A stretch of DNA of 64,000 bases. Origin: Amycolatopsis regifaucium (GTDB taxonomy: Bacteria; Actinomycetota; Actinomycetes; Mycobacteriales; Pseudonocardiaceae). Every line of letters starts with the position of its first letter. Within the stretch, counting starts at the first letter, position 1. Below the pieces are notes generated by a model, which was not told the origin of the DNA, ran no database searches, and saw only the letters and a program-made list of their open reading frames with translations. This document shows positions 55,982 to 64,000 of this stretch, in pieces. The DNA lies in assembly GCF_001613935.1 (NCBI RefSeq), contig NZ_LQCI01000050.1:186001-250000 (forward strand). The letters are read 5' to 3'. Both the position numbers and the translations under genes were made by a program.

Positions 55982-58582
55982 TCAGTCGAGGATCTGCACG
56001 TGACCGTCGGTGCCGTCGACCCGGATCCGCTGCCCGTCCCGGATCAGCCGGGTGGCTCCCTCCAGGCCCACGACGGCGGGCAGCCCGTACTCCCGCGCGA
56101 TCACCGCCCCGTGCGTCATCAGGCCGCCTACCTCGGTCACCAGTCCGGCGACGGCGACGAACAGCGGGGTCCAGCTGGGATCGGTGTAGGTGGTGACCAG
56201 GATGTCGCCCGTCTCGATGTCGGCGTGCGCCATGTCCACGACGACCCGCGCCCGGCCCTCGACGGTGCCCGCCGAGACCGGCAGACCGGCCAGCGCGCCG
56301 GGCGGGGCGTCCTCGCGCCGGTAGTCGCCGGTGACGACCTCACCGTCCGAGGTGAGGACCCGGGGCGGCGTGAGCGCTTCGTACGAGCGGAACGCCTCCC
56401 GCCTCGCCTGGATCAGTTCGTCATCCGCCTTTCCGCTGCGCACGACTTCGTGCAGTTCCCGCAGCCGGAGATAGAAGATGTCCTCCTTCTCCCGCAGAGT
56501 GCCGGCCCGCACGAGGCGCCCGGCTTCTCGCAGCAACGCCTGTTTGTAGACGAAATAGCGGCTGACCATGCCGTACTTGGGGTATTCCCGGTAACCGGCG
56601 AAGGTGCGGACGCGGTCGATCATCAGCTTGGTCTGGTGGGCCTTTTCCTTCCCATCGGGCAGGGCCGCCAACCGCGTCAGCAGTTCTTCCTCTTTCCGTC
56701 GCGCCTCCTGGGCCCCTTGAGCGAACCGTCGTTTGCCCGCGCCCGGCTCGAAGTTCTTGATGTTGCCGAGGAGCAGGGGCACCAGGGTGGCTGGATGTTC
56801 GCTCCAGCGCGTCCTGGTGATGTCGATCTCGCCCGCGCAACGCATTCCGTACTCGTCGAGGTAGCCCACGATGGCGTCGCGTGCCTCTCGGCCACCGGGC
56901 AGGTCGGCCAGCTCGTCGAGGAAGCCGTCCCGGCCCTCGTCCACCACGCGCCGCAGGAACTCCAGCACGGCCGCGTGCGGCCGGATCGTGTCCGCGACGT
57001 CGAGCAGCGCCAGCCCCATCTCCGCCGTGACATTGTGGGGCACGGACTGCGTCAGGGCGTCGGCCGCGTTCTTCTCGCCGAGCCAGGCTTCGAGGTTGTC
57101 GTTGAGCCAGCCCGCCGCCTCCATTCCCGCCGTGATCACCTGGTGGCTGCGCGGGTCGAACAGGAGCCGCTTCAGCTCGGCGATATCGGCGAGGATGAAG
57201 TCGAGCAGCGCCGGTCCCGACCGGGCTTGGATCTCCTGTCGCAGGGTGGCCACCGACTCCTGGTTTCGCGCGATCAACTCGGTGACGACCGCCGGGTCGG
57301 TCTCGATCGGGGCGGGCGTACCGGCAGCGGGTCCGGCGCCGCCGTCGCCGTCGGGAACCGAGCGGACGAAGTCGCCGCGGTCGAGCACCGTTTGCAACGC
57401 GTCCCGGATCAGCGGATCGGACTTCCCCAGCGTCCCCAGCATGGTCGCGCGACCGGCGGAGGTCGCCAGCGCGGGTGCGACGTCGACGAACAGCCGGCCG
57501 CCCGCCTCGTGCATCGGGCGCGGGGTCGTGAGCTGCCAGAGCGACAGACCCAGCGGCTTCATCGCGTCGGTCATCATCTGCTGGTGGCCGACGGAGACGT
57601 AGACGTGGTTCTCCTGGTCGTCGACCTCCGGCAGGGGGAACAACGTGGTGATCGGACGGCTCTGGACGACGTGGAGGTCGTCGTCGGCCAGGCACCATTC
57701 GATGTCCTGAGGACGTCCGAAACGCGCTTCGATCCGACGGCCCAGCCGCACCAGGCGCAGGACCTGCGCGTCCGTCAACGCAGGCCGCGTCTGCCGCTCC
57801 GGCTCGATCGGCACATCCAGGGTGCCGCCTCCCGTCGCCGCGTGGACGGCCCGCTGCTTCGTGGCGACAGCGGTGGAGACGATCTCGTCGTCACGCACCG
57901 TGTAGACGTCCCCGTTCACCAGACCGGAGACCAGCGCCTCGCCCAGCCCCCAGCCCGCCTCCACGGTGGCGATCTTCCGGTTCGACGTCACCGGATCGGC
58001 GGTGAACAGGATCCCGGCCGCCTCGGGGAACACCATCCGCTGCACGACCACGGCCATCCACACGCTCCGGTGATCGAAGCCGTTGTGCAGTCGGTAGGTC
58101 ACCGCTCGTTCGGTGAACAGCGAGGCCCAGCATCGCCGGATGTGCCGGAGGACCTCCTCCTCGCCCACGATGTTGAGGTACGAGTCCTGCTGCCCGGCGA
58201 ACGACGCCGTCGGCAGATCCTCGGCCGTCGCGCTGGACCGCACGGCGTAGGCGGCCCGCTCCCCGAGCCTGGCCAGCGACGCGCTGACCTCGGCCACCAG
58301 TTCGGCGGGCATCGTGACACCTTCGACGAGCCCGCGGATCTCCTCGCTCAGCGTGCGGATCGCCGCGCGATCGGCAGGGTCCACGCGGGAGAGCAGGTCG
58401 AGGTGCGCACCGATCGACGGCGTCGCGGCGACGACCTGCCGGAAGGCGTCGGTCGTCACGCAGAAACCGTCCGGTACCCGGACACCGTCGATCCGCGAGA
58501 GCTCACCCAGCTGGGCGCCCTTTCCGCCGACGTCCGCGAGATTCGTCCGGTCGATCTGCTCGAAACCCATCACCTTGGCCAA
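55982..58582 (-). CDS. rph: Rifampin phosphotransferase
   Basis: About 866 residues. It inactivates rifamycins by transferring the ATP beta-phosphate to the ansa hydroxyl via a phospho-His swivelling domain. The ATP-grasp domain opens LADVGGKGAQLGELSRIDGV and has AVRSSATAEDLPTASFAGQQ, VVQRMVFPEAAGILFTADP and IEWCLADDDLHVVQSRPITT. The rifampin-binding insert follows. The C-terminal His domain reads VTEVGGLMTHGAVIAREYGL, PAVVG, with His as acceptor. TTG at 58582 has GGAG upstream at good distance; ATG at 58570 is the alternative. It is alone, without an obvious rifamycin-associated element. Confidence 0.9.
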   Translation of the reverse strand: MAKVMGFEQIDRTNLADVGGKGAQLGELSRIDGVRVPDGFCVTTDAFRQVVAATPSIGAHLDLLSRVDPADRAAIRTLSEEIRGLVEGVTMPAELVAEVSASLARLGERAAYAVRSSATAEDLPTASFAGQQDSYLNIVGEEEVLRHIRRCWASLFTERAVTYRLHNGFDHRSVWMAVVVQRMVFPEAAGILFTADPVTSNRKIATVEAGWGLGEALVSGLVNGDVYTVRDDEIVSTAVATKQRAVHAATGGGTLDVPIEPERQTRPALTDAQVLRLVRLGRRIEARFGRPQDIEWCLADDDLHVVQSRPITTLFPLPEVDDQENHVYVSVGHQQMMTDAMKPLGLSLWQLTTPRPMHEAGGRLFVDVAPALATSAGRATMLGTLGKSDPLIRDALQTVLDRGDFVRSVPDGDGGAGPAAGTPAPIETDPAVVTELIARNQESVATLRQEIQARSGPALLDFILADIAELKRLLFDPRSHQVITAGMEAAGWLNDNLEAWLGEKNAADALTQSVPHNVTAEMGLALLDVADTIRPHAAVLEFLRRVVDEGRDGFLDELADLPGGREARDAIVGYLDEYGMRCAGEIDITRTRWSEHPATLVPLLLGNIKNFEPGAGKRRFAQGAQEARRKEEELLTRLAALPDGKEKAHQTKLMIDRVRTFAGYREYPKYGMVSRYFVYKQALLREAGRLVRAGTLREKEDIFYLRLRELHEVVRSGKADDELIQARREAFRSYEALTPPRVLTSDGEVVTGDYRREDAPPGALAGLPVSAGTVEGRARVVVDMAHADIETGDILVTTYTDPSWTPLFVAVAGLVTEVGGLMTHGAVIAREYGLPAVVGLEGATRLIRDGQRIRVDGTDGHVQILD

Positions 58583-58859
58583 TTGCCCTGCTCCATCGTT
58601 CGTCGGTTCGGTGTGCGACGGGCAGTATGGATCAAGTTCCGGCGCCACATGAGGTGCGCGATTCTGGTATAACCTGAAAGGGGCGGGGGTTCCCCCGGTG
58701 TCAATCACCCGGAATTTCTTTTTCTGGACACCCGTGCGCCAAACGACCAGGCCCGATCATCGTCCAGTCGATTTCCGCGCTGTTATGGGGAAATCCGCCC
58801 GGCGGCCCCGCTTTCTCCGGTTGAATACTCACGAAGTTCCCGACAGGTGAGGAGATCTC

Positions 58860-60335
58860 GTGCGGAGAGCTAGCAGGCTGGGGGCACTGGCCGTTTCGGT
58901 ACTGGCGGCGACGACGGCGCTGGGAGGTGCGGCGTCGGCCGACACCGTGCAGTCGTTCCACACTTCGCTCGACCCCGCTTCGGTGCGGGAGTCGGTGCAC
59001 TACCTGGTCCGTACCTATCAGGTGAACGAGCAGGAAGCGTTGCGCCGTCTGGAATTGCAGACGGACGGGGCGAAACTGGACGAGCTGCTGCGCCGTGATC
59101 GCGGCGCCGAGTACGGCGGAATGTGGCTCGACCAGAGCAAGGGCCAGCTGGTCGTGGCGATGACCGAACCGGCGGCCGCCGAGCCGTATCTGAAGGCGAT
59201 GCCCGTCCGGGCCGATGTCCGCACGCAGCGGGTCCAGCATTCGTTGCGGCAGCTCACGGCGGCGAAGGAACGCGTCGCGGCCAAGGTCGGCGCAGGACGG
59301 GAGGCCGTCTACCTTCCGGCGGTGAGTGAATCCGAGAACCGCGTCGTGCTTTGGGAACGTGCCTGGGTGGCAAAAGACAAGGTGGCGACGCGCGCCGCCG
59401 GTGACGTCGTGGCCGCCGAAGCGGACACCGCGCGCGAGGCCGCGGCGGCGGAATCCGGCATGGTCGTCTCCCGCGTCTTGGCGGAGCCGAACGCGCTGTC
59501 CACGCCGAATGTGGACTGGGGTTACTGCCATCCGCTCTACTGCACCGATTACGGCCCGATGCGCGGCGGCATCCGGCTGGACATGAAGCGGGACGACGGC
59601 ACCTGGGGCGGCTGCACCAGCGCCTTCAACCTGCGGTCCACCGGCGGCGGTTTCCCCGGCAAGGGCTGGGTGTTGACCGCGGGGCACTGCATGCGGACGA
59701 AGACCAACAACACGCCGACCCAGCACAACGGCAACGCCGTGGTGCAGCAGCACGGCATCGAGAAGAGCTCCTACCCGTACGACTACGCGGCCCTGCCGTA
59801 CGTGGACGACGCGGCGGCCACGAAATGGCTCGAGGGGCAGACCGGCCGCAACCGGGTGCTGAAGTACTGCCGCAACGGCGGCATGGACAGCAACGGTGAC
59901 ACCCCGTGCGGTACGCAGGCCACGTCGGTGGACGAGTACATCACCGGCACCCACACGCTCGCCGAGATCAAGGCGGGCTGGGTCGTCTGCGCGAGCGGGA
60001 CGGCGTCGAGCGCGGCGAACTACCCCGATTCCGTCGACAGCGGCGCGGGCGCCGGCTACCTCGTCGGCACCCGCTGCGGTCGCGTCCTGTCCACGGACGT
60101 CGGTATCAACACCGACCTGTGCGCCCGTCCCGGCGACAGTGGCGGACCGCTGTTCAGCCAGGCCGACCACACCGCGCTGGGCATCCTGATCGGCAACCAG
60201 CAGTCCCGGTCCGGTCCCTGCCAGGCGGGCGAACTGAACAACTACGCGCCGATCGAGACGATCACCACCGACCTCAGCGAGCGGATCGCCTCGAAGGGCT
60301 CGACGTTCGCGGTGATCACGACTCCGAACGGCTGA
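58860..60335 (+). CDS. Secreted chymotrypsin-like (S1) serine protease with prodomain
   Basis: 491 residues, GTG start with GAGGAG upstream. A Sec signal (LGALAVSVLAATTALGGAASA) is followed by a ~170-residue propeptide of the alpha-lytic protease type (YLVRTYQVNEQEALRRLELQ, GGMWLDQSKGQLVVAMTE). The protease domain has His in WVLTAGHCM, Asp in YPYDYAALPY and Ser in RPGDSGGPLF, with several Cys pairs. It is a streptogrisin-like extracellular protease, self-processed after export. Confidence 0.88.
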   Translation: MRRASRLGALAVSVLAATTALGGAASADTVQSFHTSLDPASVRESVHYLVRTYQVNEQEALRRLELQTDGAKLDELLRRDRGAEYGGMWLDQSKGQLVVAMTEPAAAEPYLKAMPVRADVRTQRVQHSLRQLTAAKERVAAKVGAGREAVYLPAVSESENRVVLWERAWVAKDKVATRAAGDVVAAEADTAREAAAAESGMVVSRVLAEPNALSTPNVDWGYCHPLYCTDYGPMRGGIRLDMKRDDGTWGGCTSAFNLRSTGGGFPGKGWVLTAGHCMRTKTNNTPTQHNGNAVVQQHGIEKSSYPYDYAALPYVDDAAATKWLEGQTGRNRVLKYCRNGGMDSNGDTPCGTQATSVDEYITGTHTLAEIKAGWVVCASGTASSAANYPDSVDSGAGAGYLVGTRCGRVLSTDVGINTDLCARPGDSGGPLFSQADHTALGILIGNQQSRSGPCQAGELNNYAPIETITTDLSERIASKGSTFAVITTPNG

Positions 60336-60364
60336 GCGACGGATCTGCGGCCTTGCTGGCGTGA

Positions 60365-60421
60365 AGTACATGATGGCCCCCTTCCTTGCGCCTAGCGCAA
60401 GGAAGGGGGCCATCATGTACT
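60365..60421. repeat. 57-bp palindrome, family A copy 3
   Basis: 27-bp perfect arms (60365-60391, 60395-60421) starting AGTACATGATGGCCCCCTTC enclose CTA. It lies 30 bases after the protease stop and 77 before the convergent LuxR stop. The core is identical to the copy at 14806-14860, 45 kb away. Confidence 0.92.
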
Positions 60422-60477
60422 GGGGGCTCAGCCGCTACCGGGCTCACCCGCCGGAGAAACACCCTTGGCCTGAACGA

Positions 60478-60495
60478 CCCGAATCACTCACGACC
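60478..60495. repeat. 18-bp intergenic word, copy 1
   Basis: CCCGAATCACTCACGACC is found exactly here and at 63427-63444. Each copy sits at the 3' end of a minus-strand gene. A shorter form (CACTCACGACC) lies near 14969. Confidence 0.6.
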
Positions 60496-60497
60496 CG

Positions 60498-61175
60498 TTA
60501 AACCAGGCCGAGTTCCCGTGCCCGTACACCCGCTTGAAAACGGGACTCCGCGCCCAGCGCCGACATCAGTTCGGCCACCCGGCGCCGGTAGGTACGCACG
60601 CCGAGGCCGAGGGACCGGGCGGCGGCTTCGTCCTTGACCCCGCTGCCGAGCAGGTCCAGCACGGCAGGCGCGAGCCGGCGGATCTCGGAGACCCGCGCGT
60701 CGAAGACGGCGAGCTCGGTCGCCGAGCGCCAGGCCGTCTCGAACAGCGAAATCACGCCCTGCACGGTTTCGGGCTGGGTGATGACGCTGTAGCCGCGTTG
60801 CCCGGCGATGAGGTCACCGGCCAGGATCACGAGCCTGCCGTCCATGATGATCGTCTCGTTGAGGTCCTCGGTGGTGATGCGGATCCGCGCGCCGAAAGTG
60901 TCGCGCCGGTCCGCGAGTTCCTGCGCGGAGCCGGGGTCGAGCAGCACGCTGGACCGGTAGATCTTGCGGATCCGCAGGTCGGCCGCACGGCGTCGCGCCG
61001 CCGTGGGGATCTCGCCGGACTTGCGGTCGGCGACCCAGGTCGCGAGGTCGTTGGCGGCGCACGCGAGGTCGGTCACGGTGGTGAACAGGTGCCCCACTCG
61101 CCGGAACAGCTCCTCCTCACCGCGCACGACCGTGACCGCGTCACCTGCCCGCGTGATGCCGTCGTCAGCCCGCAT
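60498..61175 (-). CDS. LuxR-type HTH regulator
   Basis: 225 residues. The N-terminal ~150 residues (FRRVGHLFTTVTDLACAAND, IYRSSVLLDPGSAQELADRR, ETIIMDGRLVILAGD) match the TrmB-like sensor region of actinobacterial single-component regulators. The C-terminus is an LuxR HTH (VLDLLGSGVKDEAAARSLGL, TYRRRVAELMSALGAESRFQ). It is divergent from an aldo/keto reductase gene 95 bases away, the probable target. An imperfect TGGCA-N6-TGCCA repeat (61215-61230) lies between. Confidence 0.78.
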   Translation of the reverse strand: MRADDGITRAGDAVTVVRGEEELFRRVGHLFTTVTDLACAANDLATWVADRKSGEIPTAARRRAADLRIRKIYRSSVLLDPGSAQELADRRDTFGARIRITTEDLNETIIMDGRLVILAGDLIAGQRGYSVITQPETVQGVISLFETAWRSATELAVFDARVSEIRRLAPAVLDLLGSGVKDEAAARSLGLGVRTYRRRVAELMSALGAESRFQAGVRARELGLV

Positions 61176-61270
61176 GGCATCAATACTGCCTGGCGTTCCC
61201 GGCCCGCGACCACCTGGCAGCTTGTTGCCATTTCCTGACTTCCGGCCGCCCCGTCGCGACGCTGGGCCAC

Positions 61271-62191
61271 ATGACGAACATCCAGCACAACGCCGCAGGT
61301 CTGTGGCGACTCGGCGACCGCACCGTCAACCGGCTCGGCCTCGGCGCGATGCGGTTGACCGGTATGCCCTGGGACGCGAAACCCAAGAGCCGCGAGGACG
61401 CCATCGCCGTCCTGCGCCGCGCGATCGAACTCGGCGTCAACCACATCGACACCGCCTCGTTCTATTTCACCCCCACGCGCTCGGCGAACGAGTTGATCAG
61501 CACCGCGCTCCAGCCCTATCCCGAAGACCTCGTGATCACCACGAAGGTGGGGGCCGGCCGGTCCCGGGACGGCGAGTTCTCCTTCGCGCGTCCCGATCAG
61601 CTCCGCGGTCAGATCGAAGAGAACATCCGGCAGCTCGGCCGCGACCAGCTCGACGTCGTCAACCTGCGCTGGGGCGCCGCGATGGGCAAGGAACCCGGCT
61701 CGGTGGCCGAACATTTCGGCGCGCTCGCGGATCTGCGCGAAGCGGGTTTGCTCCGCCACCTCGGCATCTCCAACGTCGTGGCCGAGCAGCTGACCGAGGC
61801 GAGGACGATCGCGCCGGTGGTCTGTGTGCAGAACCGGTACGGCCTGACCGACCGGGAAGACGATGCCCTGGTCGACCTGTGCGCCGAGCACGGCATCGCC
61901 TTCGTACCGTTCTTCGCCGTCACGACCTCGGTTCCCGGCGCGGCCTCGCACGATGGCCCCGTTCCCGGACAGGCCGAGATCGCGAAGGTCGCCGACGCGC
62001 ACGGCGCCAGCCCGGCGCAGATCCGGCTCGCCTGGACGCTGCACCGCGGCGCGCACGTGCTCGCCATCCCCGGCACCGGCGACCCCGCGCACCTGGAGGA
62101 GAACGTCGCGGCGGGCGCCATCCGGCTCAGCGCGGACGAGCTGGCACTGCTCGACGCCATCGCCCCTCAGCCGGGAGCCGGTGGCAGCTGA
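61271..62191 (+). CDS. Aldo/keto reductase
   Basis: 306 residues, TIM barrel. GLGAMRLTG, HIDTASFYF (Asp and Tyr), VITTKVGAG (Lys) and IPGTGDPAHLEENVAA (NADPH site) mark the family. The fourth tetrad position is Asn in DVVNLRWG rather than His, as in the YdbC-like subgroup. It reduces a carbonyl substrate, unknown. It converges with the DAHP synthase gene, 12 bases between stops. Confidence 0.87.
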   Translation: MTNIQHNAAGLWRLGDRTVNRLGLGAMRLTGMPWDAKPKSREDAIAVLRRAIELGVNHIDTASFYFTPTRSANELISTALQPYPEDLVITTKVGAGRSRDGEFSFARPDQLRGQIEENIRQLGRDQLDVVNLRWGAAMGKEPGSVAEHFGALADLREAGLLRHLGISNVVAEQLTEARTIAPVVCVQNRYGLTDREDDALVDLCAEHGIAFVPFFAVTTSVPGAASHDGPVPGQAEIAKVADAHGASPAQIRLAWTLHRGAHVLAIPGTGDPAHLEENVAAGAIRLSADELALLDAIAPQPGAGGS

Positions 62192-62203
62192 GCCCGGGTT
62201 GTC

Positions 62204-63283
62204 TCACCGGCCGCGTCGTCGGCGGGCGGCGGTCGCCGTGGCGAGGGTCCGGAGCACGTTCTGGGTGGCGGCGAGGTCGATACAGGCGTCCGTGATGGAT
62301 TGGCCGTAGGTGAGCGGCCGGTCCGGGTGGAGGTCCTGGCGGCCTGCCTGGAGGTTGGATTCCAGCATGACGCCGACGATGCCACGCTGGCCGGTCCTGA
62401 TCTGTTCGGCGATCTGCTCGGCGACGACGGGTTGCTGGAGATGGTCTTTCCGGCTGTTGTCGTGGCTGGCGTCGATCACGACGCGCCGCCGCAGTCCGGC
62501 GTTCTGGAGGGTGGTGAGGACCGCCCGGACGGACGCCGGGTTGTGGTTGGGCGCGCTGTTGCCACCACGCAGGACCACATGGCAGTCGGGATTGCCGACG
62601 GTGTGCAGGATCGCGGGCAGGCCGCCGGGGTCGACGCCGGGGACGACATGGCGTGCCTCGGCGGCGCGGATCGCGTCGACGGCGACGGTGACATCGCCGT
62701 CGCGGCGGTTCTTGAAGCCGACGGGCATCGACAGGCCGCTGGCGAGCATGCGGTGGTTCTGGCTTTCCACGGTGCGGGCACCGATGGCGCCCCAGGAGAC
62801 GGCGTCGGCGAGATAGGCCGGGATGGTGGTGTCCAGCCATTCGCACGCGACGGGGAGGCCGCCTTCGGCCAGTTCGAGGAGGAGGTCACGCGCGATGCGC
62901 AGCCCCTGGTTGACGTCGCCGGTGCCGTCGAGGTGGGGGTCGTTGATGAGCCCTTTCCAGCCACCGACCGTACGCGGTTTTTCGAAGTACACCCGCATGA
63001 CGATCAGGAGGTCGTCGGCGAACCGGCCGGCGAGGGCGGCGAGGCGGTCGGCGTATTCGAGCGCCGCGGCGGGGTCGTGCACCGAGCAGGGGCCCGCGAT
63101 CACGAGCAGCCTGTCGTCCTCACCGTCGAGGACATGGACGACGTTTGCGCGCCCTTCCCGCACCGTGTCGGCCGCGGTGGCGCTGAGCGGCAATTCATGG
63201 TGCAGCAGGGCGGGGGTGACCAAAGGGACCGTGCGATCGATGCGCTGATTGTCGAGATCGGCCGCGGCGGCGATTGTTGTCAT
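62204..63283 (-). CDS. 3-deoxy-7-phosphoheptulonate (DAHP) synthase, type I
   Basis: 359 residues of the E. coli AroFGH class. It joins phosphoenolpyruvate and erythrose 4-phosphate in the first shikimate step. Motifs are VIAGPCSVHDPAAALEYADR, MRVYFEKPRTVGGWKGLIND, WGAIGARTVESQNHR, MPVGFKNRRDG, VLRGGNSAPNH and VIDASHDNSRKDH, and they cover the metal and PEP sites. Actinomycetes generally use a type II enzyme for housekeeping; a type I copy beside a DpgD-like gene suggests a dedicated supply of aromatic precursors for a secondary metabolite. Confidence 0.9.
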   Translation of the reverse strand: MTTIAAAADLDNQRIDRTVPLVTPALLHHELPLSATAADTVREGRANVVHVLDGEDDRLLVIAGPCSVHDPAAALEYADRLAALAGRFADDLLIVMRVYFEKPRTVGGWKGLINDPHLDGTGDVNQGLRIARDLLLELAEGGLPVACEWLDTTIPAYLADAVSWGAIGARTVESQNHRMLASGLSMPVGFKNRRDGDVTVAVDAIRAAEARHVVPGVDPGGLPAILHTVGNPDCHVVLRGGNSAPNHNPASVRAVLTTLQNAGLRRRVVIDASHDNSRKDHLQQPVVAEQIAEQIRTGQRGIVGVMLESNLQAGRQDLHPDRPLTYGQSITDACIDLAATQNVLRTLATATAARRRRGR

Positions 63284-63426
63284 CAGATATCCAGCGTTTC
63301 TGCCGGCACCGGGCACTGGGAAAGCCGGGGTTTCCCGGCCCGGTCGGCGGTCTCGGGTGAATGACGAACTCAAAATAACCGAAAAGGCTTTGTCCAGCTC
63401 GTAAGCGACACCGGCCGTTTTGCCTG

Positions 63427-63444
63427 CCCGAATCACTCACGACC
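63427..63444. repeat. 18-bp intergenic word, copy 2
   Basis: Identical to 60478-60495. Here the stop codon of the enoyl-CoA hydratase gene (63437-63439 on the minus strand) falls inside it. Confidence 0.6.
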
Positions 63445-64000
63445 AACGCCCCGTCCAGATCGGATCCCGTTTCTCGGCGAAGGCGCGAGGCCCTTCGATG
63501 GCGTCCGCACTTCGCCGACGGCGCTCTTCCCAGAAATACGAAGTGGTGAACGCCTCTTCGAGCGGGAGGTCGACCGACCGCAGTGCGGCCTCTTTGATAG
63601 CGCGAATCGAAAGCGGGGCACCGCGCACCAGGCTGTCGGTCCATTCCGCGACACACCGGTCCATTTCGGCGGGCGGTACGACCTCGTTCACCAGTCCGTA
63701 TCGAAGTGCCGTGGCCGCGTCCATCCGGCGCCCGGTCAGCAGATACCCCATCGCCACCTTCTGCGGCAGCTGCCGCGGCAGGCGGAACACCCCGCCGGCT
63801 CCGGCGATCAGGCCGAGCCGGACCTCCGGCAGGGCGAAGACCGCGTCCTCGGCGGCGATGACGATGTCGCAGGCGAGCACCAGCTCGAAGCCGCCACCCA
63901 GCGCGTAGCCGTGCACCCGGGCGACCACCGGTTTGGACAGGGTGAACCGGTCCGTCAGCCGCGGATGACCCGGCTGTCCCCCACTGCCGAACGTCGAAGG
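63437..64000 (-). CDS. Enoyl-CoA hydratase/isomerase, DpgD-like (5' partial)
   Basis: The frame runs off the window end, leaving ~187 C-terminal residues of a ~265-residue crotonase. The oxyanion motif region is VARVHGYALGGGFELVLACD. Then come the active-site helix FALPEVRLGLIAGAGGVFRL and GRRMDAATALRYGLVNEVVP. The C-terminus FAEKRDPIWTGRW agrees with crotonases, and the overall wording is closest to what I recall of DpgD, which acts in dihydroxyphenylglycine formation. The crotonase family is certain; the DpgD identity is inferred, partly from the DAHP synthase 153 bases downstream. Confidence 0.82.
   Translation of the reverse strand, partial: PSTFGSGGQPGHPRLTDRFTLSKPVVARVHGYALGGGFELVLACDIVIAAEDAVFALPEVRLGLIAGAGGVFRLPRQLPQKVAMGYLLTGRRMDAATALRYGLVNEVVPPAEMDRCVAEWTDSLVRGAPLSIRAIKEAALRSVDLPLEEAFTTSYFWEERRRRSADAIEGPRAFAEKRDPIWTGRWS

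Noticed and set aside
58583..58860. Rifamycin-associated element upstream of rph
   Set aside because: Looked for a GGGGCTTGC-type inverted repeat on both strands and did not find one; only an unrelated G/C palindrome is present.
922..60421. CRISPR array interpretation of the repeated palindromes
   Set aside because: Copies are dispersed over 60 kb, are palindromic over their full length and have no regular spacers or cas genes nearby.

Overview
The window looks like chromosome of a high-GC actinomycete of the order Pseudonocardiales, most likely Amycolatopsis or a close relative. The reasons are the codon bias (G or C in most third positions), many GTG and TTG starts, overlapping ATGA/TTGA gene junctions, an iniBAC-like dynamin locus, ESX-type secreted proteins, rifampin and macrolide inactivation genes, and DAHP synthase next to a DpgD-like enoyl-CoA hydratase. 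The genus is inferred from gene content, not proven.

Layout. 1-7.4 kb: the 3' part of a GH88 unsaturated glucuronyl hydrolase, a DUF4396 membrane protein, an orphan sugar-binding lipoprotein, two membrane or cell-surface proteins, a polyprenyl diphosphate synthase and a CapA-like lipoprotein. 7.5-11.5 kb: a five-gene minus-strand operon (ABC-2 ATPase and permease, membrane protein, winged-helix regulator, DNA polymerase IV) behind two near-identical 17-bp palindromic operators. 11.6-14.6 kb: a secreted tripeptidyl-aminopeptidase-like hydrolase and a macrolide glycosyltransferase gene. The latter is preceded by a strong promoter and a 10-codon leader ORF, MTYHIRMRAA, carrying the Arg-X-Arg macrolide-arrest motif. 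15.1-19.6 kb: a polar amino-acid ABC importer in an operon with an unusual aminotransferase/PAS/HTH fusion, behind a 33-bp palindrome. 19.6-21.4 kb: a GH8 glycanase with a ROK-like operator and an FMN/F420-type oxidoreductase.

21.5-29.4 kb is a divergent locus resembling mycobacterial iniBAC-iniR. An IniB-like protein and two dynamin-like GTPases lie on one side; an Hsp70-like membrane protein and a large LuxR/MalT-type regulator lie on the other. 29.5-38.8 kb holds a Tat-exported M28 peptidase, small housekeeping and membrane genes, a cNMP-domain histidine kinase paired with a response-regulator/thioredoxin-reductase-like fusion, an HdeD-like protein and a secreted ricin/beta-helix protein. 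A tRNA-Ala(GGC) at 39.1 kb is followed by a decayed integrase C-terminus. From there to about 48 kb the content is accessory in character: a large membrane M28 peptidase, Asp/Glu racemase, CGNR regulator with a divergent hydrolase, S9 peptidase and a TarC-like protein. 48-56 kb carries MarR and HxlR regulators with divergent partners, two gene fragments, a cutinase-like protein, an isochorismatase, a phosphotransferase and a two-gene ESX substrate unit that includes an NlpC/P60-type peptidoglycan hydrolase. 56-64 kb has a rifampin phosphotransferase, a chymotrypsin-like secreted protease, a LuxR regulator divergent from an aldo/keto reductase, a type I DAHP synthase and the partial enoyl-CoA hydratase, possibly the edge of a glycopeptide-type biosynthetic cluster.

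Running through the window is a family of long, nearly perfect palindromes (48-61 bp) and a second, 67-bp family. Every copy sits immediately 3' of a gene. They look like dispersed elements used as, or tolerated as, bidirectional terminators.
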